A DNA stretch of 64,000 nucleotides, taken from positions 1-64,000 of the forward strand of contig JAGIBJ010000043.1 of assembly GCA_017744415.1 (NCBI GenBank). Reading direction: 5' to 3'. Below, piece after piece: positions 26,401 to 32,963 of the stretch. This DNA comes from Solirubrobacteraceae bacterium. Its GTDB lineage: Bacteria > Actinomycetota > Thermoleophilia > Solirubrobacterales > Solirubrobacteraceae. Each line of letters opens with the position of its first letter. Position 1 is the first letter of the stretch. The position numbers and the translations under genes are program-made. The notes beneath the pieces are model-generated. The model was not told the origin of the DNA, did no database searches, and saw only the letters and a program-made list of their open reading frames with translations.

Positions 26401-27005
26401 CTGAGGAGGGCGGTTGCGCGCGTCTCCCTCAGCTCGGTGATGATCTCGGCGACGGCGTCGGCTTCCGTGCGCACCCATGGCTCATCGGCCAGGTCCTGGA
26501 GGAGCGGGCCCTCGCCCAGGGCGGCTGCCTGCTCGGCGGCGTCGATCGCCTCGTCCCAGCGCTGCTGCCCGGCCGCTTCTCGCGCTCGTCCCGCCAGGCG
26601 AGCGAACTCGGTCAGGTCGAGCTGCTCGGCGGTCACGTCCAGGGCGTACCCGGAGGAACGCCACGCGATCGGCGCCGCTCCGCCGTCCTCGTCGCGCAGC
26701 GCACGCCGCAGGTTCGACACGTAGGCCTGCAGGCTCGCCGTCGCGCTGGCCGGAGGGTCGACCGGCCAGACGGCGTCGATCAGGCGATCAGTCGGTACGA
26801 CGCGACCCCGGCTCAAGAGGAGCACGGCGAGCACGGCCCGCTGCTTCGGCGGCCCGAGCTCGATCGTCTCGCCGTGGCGGGCCGCGGTGAGCGGCCCGAG
26901 CAAGCGATAGGTGATGGCGGGTGACGCCTCCGATGCTCCATCCCGCGCGATGGCGGGAGTGTAGATGAGCGACCTCCGCAGCAGATGGCGTGGGAGGTCG
27001 CCCAC
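23487..27005 (-). CDS. Large SARP/AfsR-type transcriptional regulator
   Basis: A 1172-residue regulator. Order: winged-helix DNA-binding domain (about 32-105, ITYRLLGPLTAARHG, LQAYVSNLRRAL), bacterial transcriptional activator domain (110-265), Pro/Ala-rich linker, AAA/STAND ATPase with Walker A GPAGIGKT near residue 350 and Walker B VIIIDDVQWADP, then a long TPR-like helical region to the end. There is no C-terminal LuxR helix-turn-helix. Such proteins activate local gene sets by binding direct repeats. Matching boxes occur before the oxidoreductase gene and before the beta-propeller gene whose operon includes this regulator. The GTG at 27005 is 32 bp after the upstream stop; the exact start is unsure. 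Confidence 0.88.
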   Translation of the reverse strand: MGDLPRHLLRRSLIYTPAIARDGASEASPAITYRLLGPLTAARHGETIELGPPKQRAVLAVLLLSRGRVVPTDRLIDAVWPVDPPASATASLQAYVSNLRRALRDEDGGAAPIAWRSSGYALDVTAEQLDLTEFARLAGRAREAAGQQRWDEAIDAAEQAAALGEGPLLQDLADEPWVRTEADAVAEIITELRETRATALLSESRIADAIVQAQQLVADDPLRDRGCWLLMVALYRAGRAPEALERFREHAARLSDELGLEPGSELRELQMSILRQDPALAAWPRSADSGAGASPPEPIAPAPPAPRASEERTLPVVPDLELDQSHDLVGRAREVTLLEELLDEAGEHAARWLVMTGPAGIGKTRLAEELAQRARKRGWRDVWARCPEDEGMPAWWPLRRLIRLLGGVPDDVLVPPPGAEADEARFAVYDRVAQLITDAAVDGPPRVIIIDDVQWADPTSARCLAYLAGTVRIAPVVFALTLREGEDESALRPLLAALARADGHRQLAVAPLEPRAVGELANLVAAEPLAPSEAQELSQRTGGNPLFVREYARLAPAERGGAGLPLAVRSVLGRRLGELDDAVIDVLRAAAVVGDPVDLDLVAVLTRQDPDAAADLLDAAADAHILVPAADTAGYAFGHGLLREEVLAQMPALRRQRLHVRVAELLRERGAEPGLRARHLLQALPVSDAAETLAACREAARADVERWSSETAAAWWREALRAYDLLPAAERSPGERDDLIIAHVEALALAGRRQRVIEVIEDGIFDAVREERTSTVGKLAASLLRATGSWPWVASVQDPGSLQARLSAVEPALEHDPAARAKVLAAIAVGNVYELDRSIAERQSSEAIAIAEALGDDELLADVLLGRILAFSGIASYRRESLELIDRLWSLPHERSAVDRTVGHAVAVMACLNLGDIGAAEEHLRRGIVGADMQRMAAVRVQLRWAQGMMAQWRGDLEAAAAHFAQAGEVHRSTELHSEAAVDVPDQAMRWERGTLSELDRPGDVEPVAWEAAVAAARGERSRALERIDTWLATPRQMVWTTLGHATLLTHVSADLGAAEQAAALVALLAPYEEAVAIVGDVGQFGPVALALARAQHLLGETDEAARLLEIATTLATEHGGRPSLLRCRLAAVHIDASGRGDRTEELESIAAAADDLGMAGIAREARALTAS

Positions 27006-27037
27006 CAGGGCGCGCTCGAGTGCGCGACGCCCGCGCC

Positions 27038-28402
27038 TCAGAGCTTGGCGGTGACGGCCGTCGTCGGCCCACCCTGCTGCTTGGCCTTGATCGTCACCGA
27101 CATGTGGTGACGCTGGCGCAGGCGCCGCATCCCCACAGCGTTCAGCCGGATCCGGGCCGATGCGGCGCCGCTCTTACCCGGCTTGACGGTCCGGCGGCCG
27201 ACCACCACGCGGCCGTCGAGCACGGTCAGCGTCACGCGGCCCGAGGCGCCGGTGACGCGCACCGCGATGCCCGCCGTGAGGGCACGCTTCACACGCCCCG
27301 ATGGGAGACTGATCGCGAGGCTGCGGTGCTCACCGGCACCTGTCGCGGGCCGGTTGGTGGAACCGCCCGTTCCGGATGCCGGGGCGGTGGGCGCGGTGGC
27401 GGCAGGCCGGCCGCCGAGCGGGACCGACGCCGGACGGCTCGTCGGCACGTCGGCCGGCCCCCAGTCGGGTGAGGTCGCGCCGCTCACGATGGTCTTGGCC
27501 TCCTGGCCGTCCGGGCAGGTGGTGCTCGTGTCGCCGATGGGCGCCGCCATCAGGTCGTGACCGTCCGAGAACGCAAGCACCGTCCCTCCGGCGTTGAACG
27601 TGGGTGACTCGTACGCCGGCGTGCCGTCGTTCGCGCCGGCGCTGTAGGTGAAGCACTTGGAGACGTTGCCCTTCACCTGCGCGTCCCAGTCGCGGTAGAC
27701 GGAGACGCCCTGCCGGCCGGGCCCGACGACCGCCGCGATCAGCCGCTTGTTGCGCGAGATCGTGCCGTCGAGGGGATGCATGTTGTCCGGGTCGGTGAAC
27801 CATCCCTGCGGATCGCCCGAGCCGAGGGTTTCGACGGCGAACGGGTCGCTCGGGTAGCCGGGCCCGTTGGTGACGAGCACCGTGGAGTCGTCGATCCACT
27901 CGGGGGCGTCCCACGACTTCGCGTACTTGTAGCCGGCGTCGGTGAAGCCGGTGAGGGCGTCGCTCTTCGTGAAGCCGTGCCCGTTGTGCTCCTCGTAGTC
28001 GATCGCGCCCGAGCTGTTGTTCTGCCAGCCCTGCGACCACCAGCCGTAGGCGATGGTGCGGCCGTTCGGCGAGAGGTCGGCGTCGAACGGCCCGCGGAAC
28101 GTGAACAGGCTGCTGCCCGCGGTCGAGACGGGTGTGCTGATCGAGGAGAGCACCGCGCCGAAGCGGTCCATGCGTACGAGGTCGCCGCCGCTCGTGCCGA
28201 GGATGGTGCCGTCGTCGGCCTGGCTCACGTGGCTGTATGCCGTACCGCTCGTGACCTGGAACTGCCGGGCGCCGTCAGTCGTCGTGAGCCAGATGTCGCC
28301 GCCGCGCAGGTAGGCGATCGAGTCGGCGTGGGCGGGCCCGGCGAGCGCTGCGGAGGCAGCGCCGGCGGCAAGGAGGGCGGTGAGGATGCGGTTCGTTTGC
28401 AT
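27038..28402 (-). CDS. Secreted TolB-like beta-propeller protein
   Basis: A 454-residue exported protein: signal peptide ending AGPAHA, then WD40-like/PD40 beta-propeller blades (SIAYLRGGDIWLTTTDG, DADLSPNGRTIAYGWW, PDWGPADVP). A Thr/Pro/Gly linker follows, then a C-terminal beta-sandwich (SGRVTLTVLDGRVVVGRRTVKPG). It is probably a cell-surface or extracellular scaffold. The ATG at 28402 sits 7 bp after a CAGGGT -10 that is preceded by SARP boxes. The SARP gene follows 32 bp downstream, so the two are likely cotranscribed. Confidence 0.75.
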   Translation of the reverse strand: MQTNRILTALLAAGAASAALAGPAHADSIAYLRGGDIWLTTTDGARQFQVTSGTAYSHVSQADDGTILGTSGGDLVRMDRFGAVLSSISTPVSTAGSSLFTFRGPFDADLSPNGRTIAYGWWSQGWQNNSSGAIDYEEHNGHGFTKSDALTGFTDAGYKYAKSWDAPEWIDDSTVLVTNGPGYPSDPFAVETLGSGDPQGWFTDPDNMHPLDGTISRNKRLIAAVVGPGRQGVSVYRDWDAQVKGNVSKCFTYSAGANDGTPAYESPTFNAGGTVLAFSDGHDLMAAPIGDTSTTCPDGQEAKTIVSGATSPDWGPADVPTSRPASVPLGGRPAATAPTAPASGTGGSTNRPATGAGEHRSLAISLPSGRVKRALTAGIAVRVTGASGRVTLTVLDGRVVVGRRTVKPGKSGAASARIRLNAVGMRRLRQRHHMSVTIKAKQQGGPTTAVTAKL

Positions 28403-28409
28403 GGACCGC

Positions 28410-28464
28410 ACCCTGCTCGCGGGCGCTTGGTGCCGGCCATGGCACGCGCTTGGAGACGCGCTTG
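28410..28464 (-). promoter_or_regulatory. SARP-type operator and leaderless promoter of the beta-propeller/SARP operon
   Basis: On the minus strand CAAGCG occurs at 28459-28464, 28447-28452 and 28424-28429 (spacings 12 and 23 bp). The last is followed by exactly 8 bp, then CAGGGT (28410-28415) and 7 bp to the ATG at 28402. The CAAGCG-N8-CAGNGT layout repeats that before the oxidoreductase gene. Confidence 0.6.
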
Positions 28465-28533
28465 GACGACGTCAGGAACCGGCGCTCGCCCGAGTCGCGA
28501 ACGGGTGCGCCCGGTGAACGGTCCGTGTCCCGC

Positions 28534-29805
28534 TCAGCAGCTCAGCGGCAGCACGCGCGTGAACGGCAGCGTCGTCGTGAAGGTGCAGCCGGCGTTGGTG
28601 CCGTTGCCCGAGCTGTCGGCATCTGCCGCGCCGCCGCTGATGGTGATCGTGCCGGTGCCCTTGCCGGAGAGGATGGGTCCGCGGCGTGAGAGTTCCACCT
28701 GCGTGGTCGTGCGCTTCGCGAGCTTGTAGCCGAGGCCCCAGGCGTTGCCGTGGTCGGTCATCGTGCCGTAGTCCCAGAACTTCGCCGCGCTGGTCTGCGT
28801 GACGGGCGGGGCTCCCCAGAGGCCGCGCTGGTAGGCGTCGGCGAGCTGCTTCTTCCAGCCGGCCCAGTTGTGGGAGGTGTCCGGGAAGTTCACGGTGTTC
28901 ACCTTGGCGGTGGTGTCCTTCAGCGCCTTCAGGAAGCTGCCGGCCTGGAGGTTGGTGCCAACCTCCAGCGTTGCCTCACCGCGGGCACGGATGTCGAGAC
29001 TCCAGAGCGTCGAGATCGGCGGGGTGCCGTAGCCGACGTAGAGGCGTGAGAGCGCGTACTCACGGGCGTTCTTGAGCGGGTTCATCGACGTGGCGTAGGC
29101 GCTGCCCGGCAGGCCCCACACTGCGGTGTAGCCGTCGTGGCCGGCCTGCGCGAGCGCGAGGATCGGCGTGAAGCTGAAGTCCTGGTTGTCGAGCAGGCCC
29201 GAGAACGAGAGGGCGTTGCCGAAGTAGGTCGGCATCGCGGCCGACGCCATCATCGAGCCGTAGCCGCCCATCGACAGGCCGCCGATCGCGTGGTTGGCGC
29301 GCCCGGGAGCGATGCGCAGGTTCTGCTCCATGAATGGGACCACCTCGTCGAGCAGGTAGTTGCCCCACTGGTTGCCGGGCGTCCGCGCCGGATCGGCCCA
29401 GTTCACGAACCACGCCTTCGCGCCCTCGGGCATCACGATGATGCCGGGGAAGTCCGCCGGGAGCACCTTCGTCACGTCGCCCTTCTTCGGGTCGAGCCAG
29501 GCGCTGCTGTCGTCCTCCCAGCCGTGGAGCAGGTAGAGCACCGGCCAGCGGCGGTCGGGCTGGTCGTCGTAGCCCTCGGGCAGGCGCACCCATGCCGTGA
29601 GGCTGTTGACGGTGCCGTTGAACTGCACCTTCTTGACGTCGATGTTGCCCTTCGTGCTCGGCACCGCGAACTGCACGCTGCGCGCGGGCGAGGCGGCCTG
29701 CGCGGTGCCGGCCGCGGCGAGGAGGGTGGCGCCCACGACGGCGGCGACGGTGAGCCGCGCGAGGCGCCGGGTCGCGGGGACAACGGACCGGAACAGGAGG
29801 GACAT
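28534..29805 (-). CDS. Secreted esterase (esterase D / antigen 85-like fold)
   Basis: A 423-residue exported alpha/beta hydrolase. The signal peptide ends near AGTAQA. The catalytic domain has PVLYLLHGWEDD, the oxyanion region, nucleophile motif GGLSMGGYG and a late His in DTSHNWAGW. The family includes S-formylglutathione hydrolase, feruloyl esterases and mycobacterial mycolyltransferases; which activity applies is unclear. The last 75 residues form a small beta domain with two Cys that likely pair. It is first in a run of four minus-strand genes, 131 bp before the beta-propeller gene. Confidence 0.8.
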   Translation of the reverse strand: MSLLFRSVVPATRRLARLTVAAVVGATLLAAAGTAQAASPARSVQFAVPSTKGNIDVKKVQFNGTVNSLTAWVRLPEGYDDQPDRRWPVLYLLHGWEDDSSAWLDPKKGDVTKVLPADFPGIIVMPEGAKAWFVNWADPARTPGNQWGNYLLDEVVPFMEQNLRIAPGRANHAIGGLSMGGYGSMMASAAMPTYFGNALSFSGLLDNQDFSFTPILALAQAGHDGYTAVWGLPGSAYATSMNPLKNAREYALSRLYVGYGTPPISTLWSLDIRARGEATLEVGTNLQAGSFLKALKDTTAKVNTVNFPDTSHNWAGWKKQLADAYQRGLWGAPPVTQTSAAKFWDYGTMTDHGNAWGLGYKLAKRTTTQVELSRRGPILSGKGTGTITISGGAADADSSGNGTNAGCTFTTTLPFTRVLPLSC

Positions 29806-29853
29806 CACACGATGCTCGCAGAGGGCACGGCATGAGTCGCGTTCGAGCGCCCT

Positions 29854-29872
29854 TCTTGAGCCAAGCTCAAGA
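29854..29872. promoter_or_regulatory. Palindrome upstream of the esterase gene
   Basis: TCTTGAGC-CAA-GCTCAAGA is a perfect 8-bp inverted repeat around 3 bp, 49-67 bp upstream of the esterase start and about 70 bp past the glycosylase stop. It could be an operator for the esterase promoter. It lacks the G/C richness expected of a terminator here. Confidence 0.4.
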
Positions 29873-29943
29873 CCCTGGTGATCGTTCTGAGTTCGTCTTG
29901 TGCGGGGACTTTTCGCCATCCGCTTCGTTTCGCAGCCCGGAGA

Positions 29944-30978
29944 TCAGGCGCGGAGCAGGTGCTCGGCCGCGTAGCCCCGCCAGGGCGCGTAGCGGCTGAC
30001 GAGGTCGTGCACCTGCTGCTCGCTGGCGAGCGGGAGCCGTTCCCGCTCGTCGCGGGCCGTCGGATCGGTGCCGTCATCGGGGGCGGGAGCGCGGCCGTCG
30101 GCCATGAGGCGCCCGACCGCCTTGAGGAGCCCGAGATCGCCCGAGGGTGAGGCATCGGGGTCGCCCTGGCCGCGCAGCGCCATGCAGGCGAGGGTCCACG
30201 CGCCGAGGCCGGGGATCGCGCGCAGGCGGCGCTGGGCGGTGACGAGTGGCTCGGCGTCGAGGTCGAGGCCGCGCTCGAGGTGCCGGCACACCTCGCGGAG
30301 CAGCAGCGTGCGGCGACCCGAGAGCCCGAAGCTCTCGATGCGGGCGGGTGCACAGTCGAGGATCGCTCGCGGCGTCGGGGCATCGCGCAGGCCGGTGCGC
30401 GCGCACTGCGTCCCGAGCAGGCGGGTGAGCTGTCGCTGGATCCGGGCCGCCTCGACGTACTCGATGAGTTGCTCGGTGATCGCCCACATCAGCGCCTCGT
30501 GCGGGCGGTAACGAACGCTCGGCCGCAGCCACGGGCGCGCGCGGACGAGTGGGCCGAGGAGCGGGTCGTGCCAGGCGGCCTCGAGGAACGGGCGGTGGTC
30601 GGCGTCGACCCCGAGCGTGCGGCGCCAGCGATCGAGCGCTCGGTCGGCGAGCGCGGGATCGTCGGCCCACGCCCCCATCACGACGGTGGCGTCCGCGCCA
30701 CGTCCCGGCTGAGCCGCCCGCAGGAGCACGATCTGGTCGTCCTCGACGACGATGCGCTCGAGCACGCCGCCGCGCCTGCGCATCACCCCGTCGGGCGTCG
30801 CGCGCGGGAGGCGGTAGGGCGCGACGGGATTGACGCTCACGCGCCGATGAGCGAGGCCTTCGAGCGGATCGATCGATTGAGGTGGCGCCTGACGGGCTGC
30901 CGCGGCGCGGGTTCCGGGGCGCCGCGGAGCCTGCGCCTTCCCAGAGCCGGGTGCGGGCCGGCGGGCCGGCGCGGTCAC
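29944..30978 (-). CDS. AlkA-like DNA glycosylase (HhH-GPD)
   Basis: A 344-residue base-excision repair enzyme. The helix-hairpin-helix reads IPGLGAW (residues 255-261), followed by the catalytic Asp281 in SGDLG, the AlkA/3-methyladenine glycosylase II pattern. The first 45 residues are Pro/Arg/Ala-rich and probably disordered. The GTG at 30978 overlaps the stop of the upstream small gene (GTGA), which supports this start. The protein should excise alkylated purines. No alkyltransferase gene is adjacent. Confidence 0.85.
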   Translation of the reverse strand: MTAPARRPAPGSGKAQAPRRPGTRAAAARQAPPQSIDPLEGLAHRRVSVNPVAPYRLPRATPDGVMRRRGGVLERIVVEDDQIVLLRAAQPGRGADATVVMGAWADDPALADRALDRWRRTLGVDADHRPFLEAAWHDPLLGPLVRARPWLRPSVRYRPHEALMWAITEQLIEYVEAARIQRQLTRLLGTQCARTGLRDAPTPRAILDCAPARIESFGLSGRRTLLLREVCRHLERGLDLDAEPLVTAQRRLRAIPGLGAWTLACMALRGQGDPDASPSGDLGLLKAVGRLMADGRAPAPDDGTDPTARDERERLPLASEQQVHDLVSRYAPWRGYAAEHLLRA

Positions 30979-31301
30979 CGCTCGAGGACGTGGAAGTCGA
31001 CGAGCACCGAGGTCGTCTCCTTCGCGCGCAGCCGGCGCTTGCGGCGGCCGGGAGCCGGGGCGACGATCACGCGCCGACCGTTGCCACGGCCGACGAGCGC
31101 GGCGAGCACGAGGCCCGCGGCAACGCCGACACCGCCGATCGCGGCGGCCTTCACGGGCGCCGGGAGGCCGGCTCGACGCTCGACCGGGCGGGCTGGCTGG
31201 GGCGCGCGCTGCGCCTCGGCGATGGCGACGCCCTCGGCACGCGCGACGATCTGCTCGCCGCGAGCCGGGTCGAGCGGTTCGCCTGCCGGGTCGTACGTCA
31301 C
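30975..31301 (-). CDS. Small membrane protein coupled to the glycosylase
   Basis: A 108-residue protein with one membrane helix (about residues 50-70, AAAIGGVGVAAGLVLAALVG) and a basic C-terminus (RRKRRLRAK). The family is not recognised. It overlaps the downstream glycosylase start by 4 nt and begins at GTG 31301, 7 bp after a TACCGT -10 box, so it opens a two-gene operon. Confidence 0.6.
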   Translation of the reverse strand: MTYDPAGEPLDPARGEQIVARAEGVAIAEAQRAPQPARPVERRAGLPAPVKAAAIGGVGVAAGLVLAALVGRGNGRRVIVAPAPGRRKRRLRAKETTSVLVDFHVLER

Positions 31302-31308
31302 CGGGTGA

Positions 31309-31314
31309 ACGGTA
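31309..31314 (-). promoter_or_regulatory. -10 box for a leaderless transcript
   Basis: On the minus strand TACCGT ends 7 bp before the GTG at 31301. It would drive the small membrane protein and glycosylase genes. Confidence 0.45.
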
Positions 31315-31410
31315 CCGCCCCGGCGGGCGGACGGGGACGGTGTGTCGAGAACCGCCCCGTGTGCAGGAAGAGCCCGTACCGAGCTGGCGCCGGGCCGCCC
31401 GTCACCACTG

Positions 31411-31522
31411 GGGCTCTCCCGTCACGCGCGTTGCCGCGGGGCCCCAGGAGGGCACTGCCGTCACTCGCGTTACCGCGGGGCCCCAGGAGGGCCCTCCCGT
31501 CACTCGCGTTACCGCGGGGCCT
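31411..31522 (+). repeat. Intergenic repeat cluster 10 (3 units)
   Basis: Three plus-orientation units with a cluster-specific CCGCGGGGCC in place of CCGCAGGGCC, and cores GTCACGCGCGTTGCC and GTCACTCGCGTTACC. They end about 10 bp before the GNAT-like stop codon. Confidence 0.9.
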
Positions 31523-31532
31523 CCGTCGGCGG

Positions 31533-32729
31533 CTACGCAGCGTCCCAGGGGATCGGCTCGGGGAGCGGCTCGACGCCTTCCACGAGCGGCCGGTCGTAGA
31601 TCCGGTAGCGCTTGGAGAGCTTGCCGTTCATGCCCTGCATCGCCCAGTTCATGGCCTTGTTGGTCTCGAGGATCCAGCCCATCTCGCCCGTGCGGACGGG
31701 CGTGCGGTGGGCGGCGTCGAAGTGCTCGCGGTAGAGCAGGGCGGCCGCGCCGGTGTGCTGGCGGTCGGGCTGCACACCGAGGAAGCCGACGCGGATGCGC
31801 GTGATCTTCTTGCGGCCGAACGCGAAGTGCCACCAGCCGAACGGGAAGAGCTTGCCCTTCATCTTGGCGAGCACCTGGTTGAGGTCCGGGATCGTGATCG
31901 CCATGCCGACGACGTTGTCGTCCTGATCGACGGCCTTCATCATCCATTCCTTGGTGTAGGCGAGCTGCGACTCCTCGCCCAACGCCTTGATGTCCGCCTC
32001 CGTGTACGGCGAGTAGCCCCAGTTCTTCGACCAGGCCGCGTTGAAGAGCTCACGGAACGGCCCTTTGTAGTCGGCGCTGAGCGAGCGGCGCGTCATCTTC
32101 TCGATGCGCAGGCCGTGCTCGGTCTCAGCTTTGGCCGCCGCCTCGAAGATCGCCGGGTGCACCTTGTCCTTGTCGTCGATCACGAGGCTCCACATCAGGA
32201 GGTCCATCGCCTTCGTGAGCCCTGCCTCCTCGAAGCGCGCCTTGTAGTACTCGGGGTGCCACGGCTGGAGGATGATCGGATCCTTCTCGTACCCCTCCAC
32301 GAGGAGCCCGGCCTCGTTGTTGATGTGCAGGTCGATCGGACCGACCATGCGCTCCATGCCCTGCTCGCGGATCCAGTCGCCGGCGGCGGTGAGCAGCGCA
32401 TCGAGGATTTCCTGGTCGTCCTCGAACTCGACGAAGCCGAACGAGCCCCACTTGCTCTGCTGGTACTCGTTGAAGTTGTGGTCGACCTGCGCGCTGATGC
32501 GGCCGACGACCTTGCCGTCGCGTTCGGCGAGGAAGTACTCCGCGTCGCCGTGCGTGAAGAAGGCGTTCTGGAACGGCCCCTTCTTGGCGAGCAGGATCCG
32601 GCGCTCGAGCTTGAGCGGCGGCACCCATTTGGTGCCCGCATGCAGGCGGAACGGAAGGTCGATGAAGGCCTTGAGATCGCGCTTCTTGGCGACCGGCCGG
32701 ACGGTGACGGAAGACGTGGCGACAGACAC
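31533..32729 (-). CDS. GNAT-fold acyltransferase, candidate ceramide synthase-like
   Basis: A 398-residue protein with N-terminal AKKRDLKAFIDLPFRLHAG and a GNAT-like core (DGKVVGRISAQVDHNFNEY; later RIRVGFLGVQPDRQHTGAAALLYREHF; ETNKAMNWAMQGMNGKLSKRYRIYDRPL). It is much longer than a simple acetyltransferase. It is divergent from a serine-palmitoyltransferase-like gene, and both have leaderless promoters. The Caulobacter ceramide synthase is also a GNAT-superfamily protein, so an N-acyl transfer to a sphingoid base is a reasonable inference, but not shown. The GTG at 32729 is set by a -10 box 7 bp upstream. Confidence 0.6.
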   Translation of the reverse strand: MSVATSSVTVRPVAKKRDLKAFIDLPFRLHAGTKWVPPLKLERRILLAKKGPFQNAFFTHGDAEYFLAERDGKVVGRISAQVDHNFNEYQQSKWGSFGFVEFEDDQEILDALLTAAGDWIREQGMERMVGPIDLHINNEAGLLVEGYEKDPIILQPWHPEYYKARFEEAGLTKAMDLLMWSLVIDDKDKVHPAIFEAAAKAETEHGLRIEKMTRRSLSADYKGPFRELFNAAWSKNWGYSPYTEADIKALGEESQLAYTKEWMMKAVDQDDNVVGMAITIPDLNQVLAKMKGKLFPFGWWHFAFGRKKITRIRVGFLGVQPDRQHTGAAALLYREHFDAAHRTPVRTGEMGWILETNKAMNWAMQGMNGKLSKRYRIYDRPLVEGVEPLPEPIPWDAA

Positions 32730-32736
32730 GCTGCGG

Positions 32737-32742
32737 ACCCTA
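32737..32742 (-). promoter_or_regulatory. -10 box for a leaderless transcript of the GNAT-like gene
   Basis: On the minus strand TAGGGT ends 7 bp before the GTG at 32729. Confidence 0.5.
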
Positions 32743-32784
32743 CTCCCAAGTGGCGCGTTCGCACCCACTCCCCTCCAGCCAGCC

Positions 32785-32934
32785 GGGCCACCGCCGTCAC
32801 GCGCGTTACCGCAGGGCCCCCACAGGGCACCGTCGTCACGCGCGTTACCGCAGGGCCTTCACAGGGCACTCCCGTCACGCGCGTTACCGCAACGCCCTTA
32901 TTGGGCCCTTGCGTCACCCGCGTGACGGGAGGGC
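32785..32934 (+). repeat. Intergenic repeat cluster 11 (4 units)
   Basis: Four plus-orientation units fill the space between the divergent GNAT-like and SPT-like genes. The fourth (GTCACCCGCGTGACGGG) is the most diverged. The cluster lies between the two -10 boxes, so it occupies the shared upstream control region. Confidence 0.9.
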
Positions 32935-32951
32935 TCCGCGCGCGTGGTCGC

Positions 32952-32957
32952 TACCGT
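32952..32957 (+). promoter_or_regulatory. -10 box for a leaderless transcript of the SPT-like gene
   Basis: TACCGT ends 6 bp before the ATG at 32964. Confidence 0.45.
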
Positions 32958-32963
32958 GCCAGC

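Noticed and set aside
30882-32963. Upstream extension of the SPT-like frame (1121 residues)
   Set aside because: The extra part is antisense to the GNAT-like gene and reads through repeats; homologues start near 32964.
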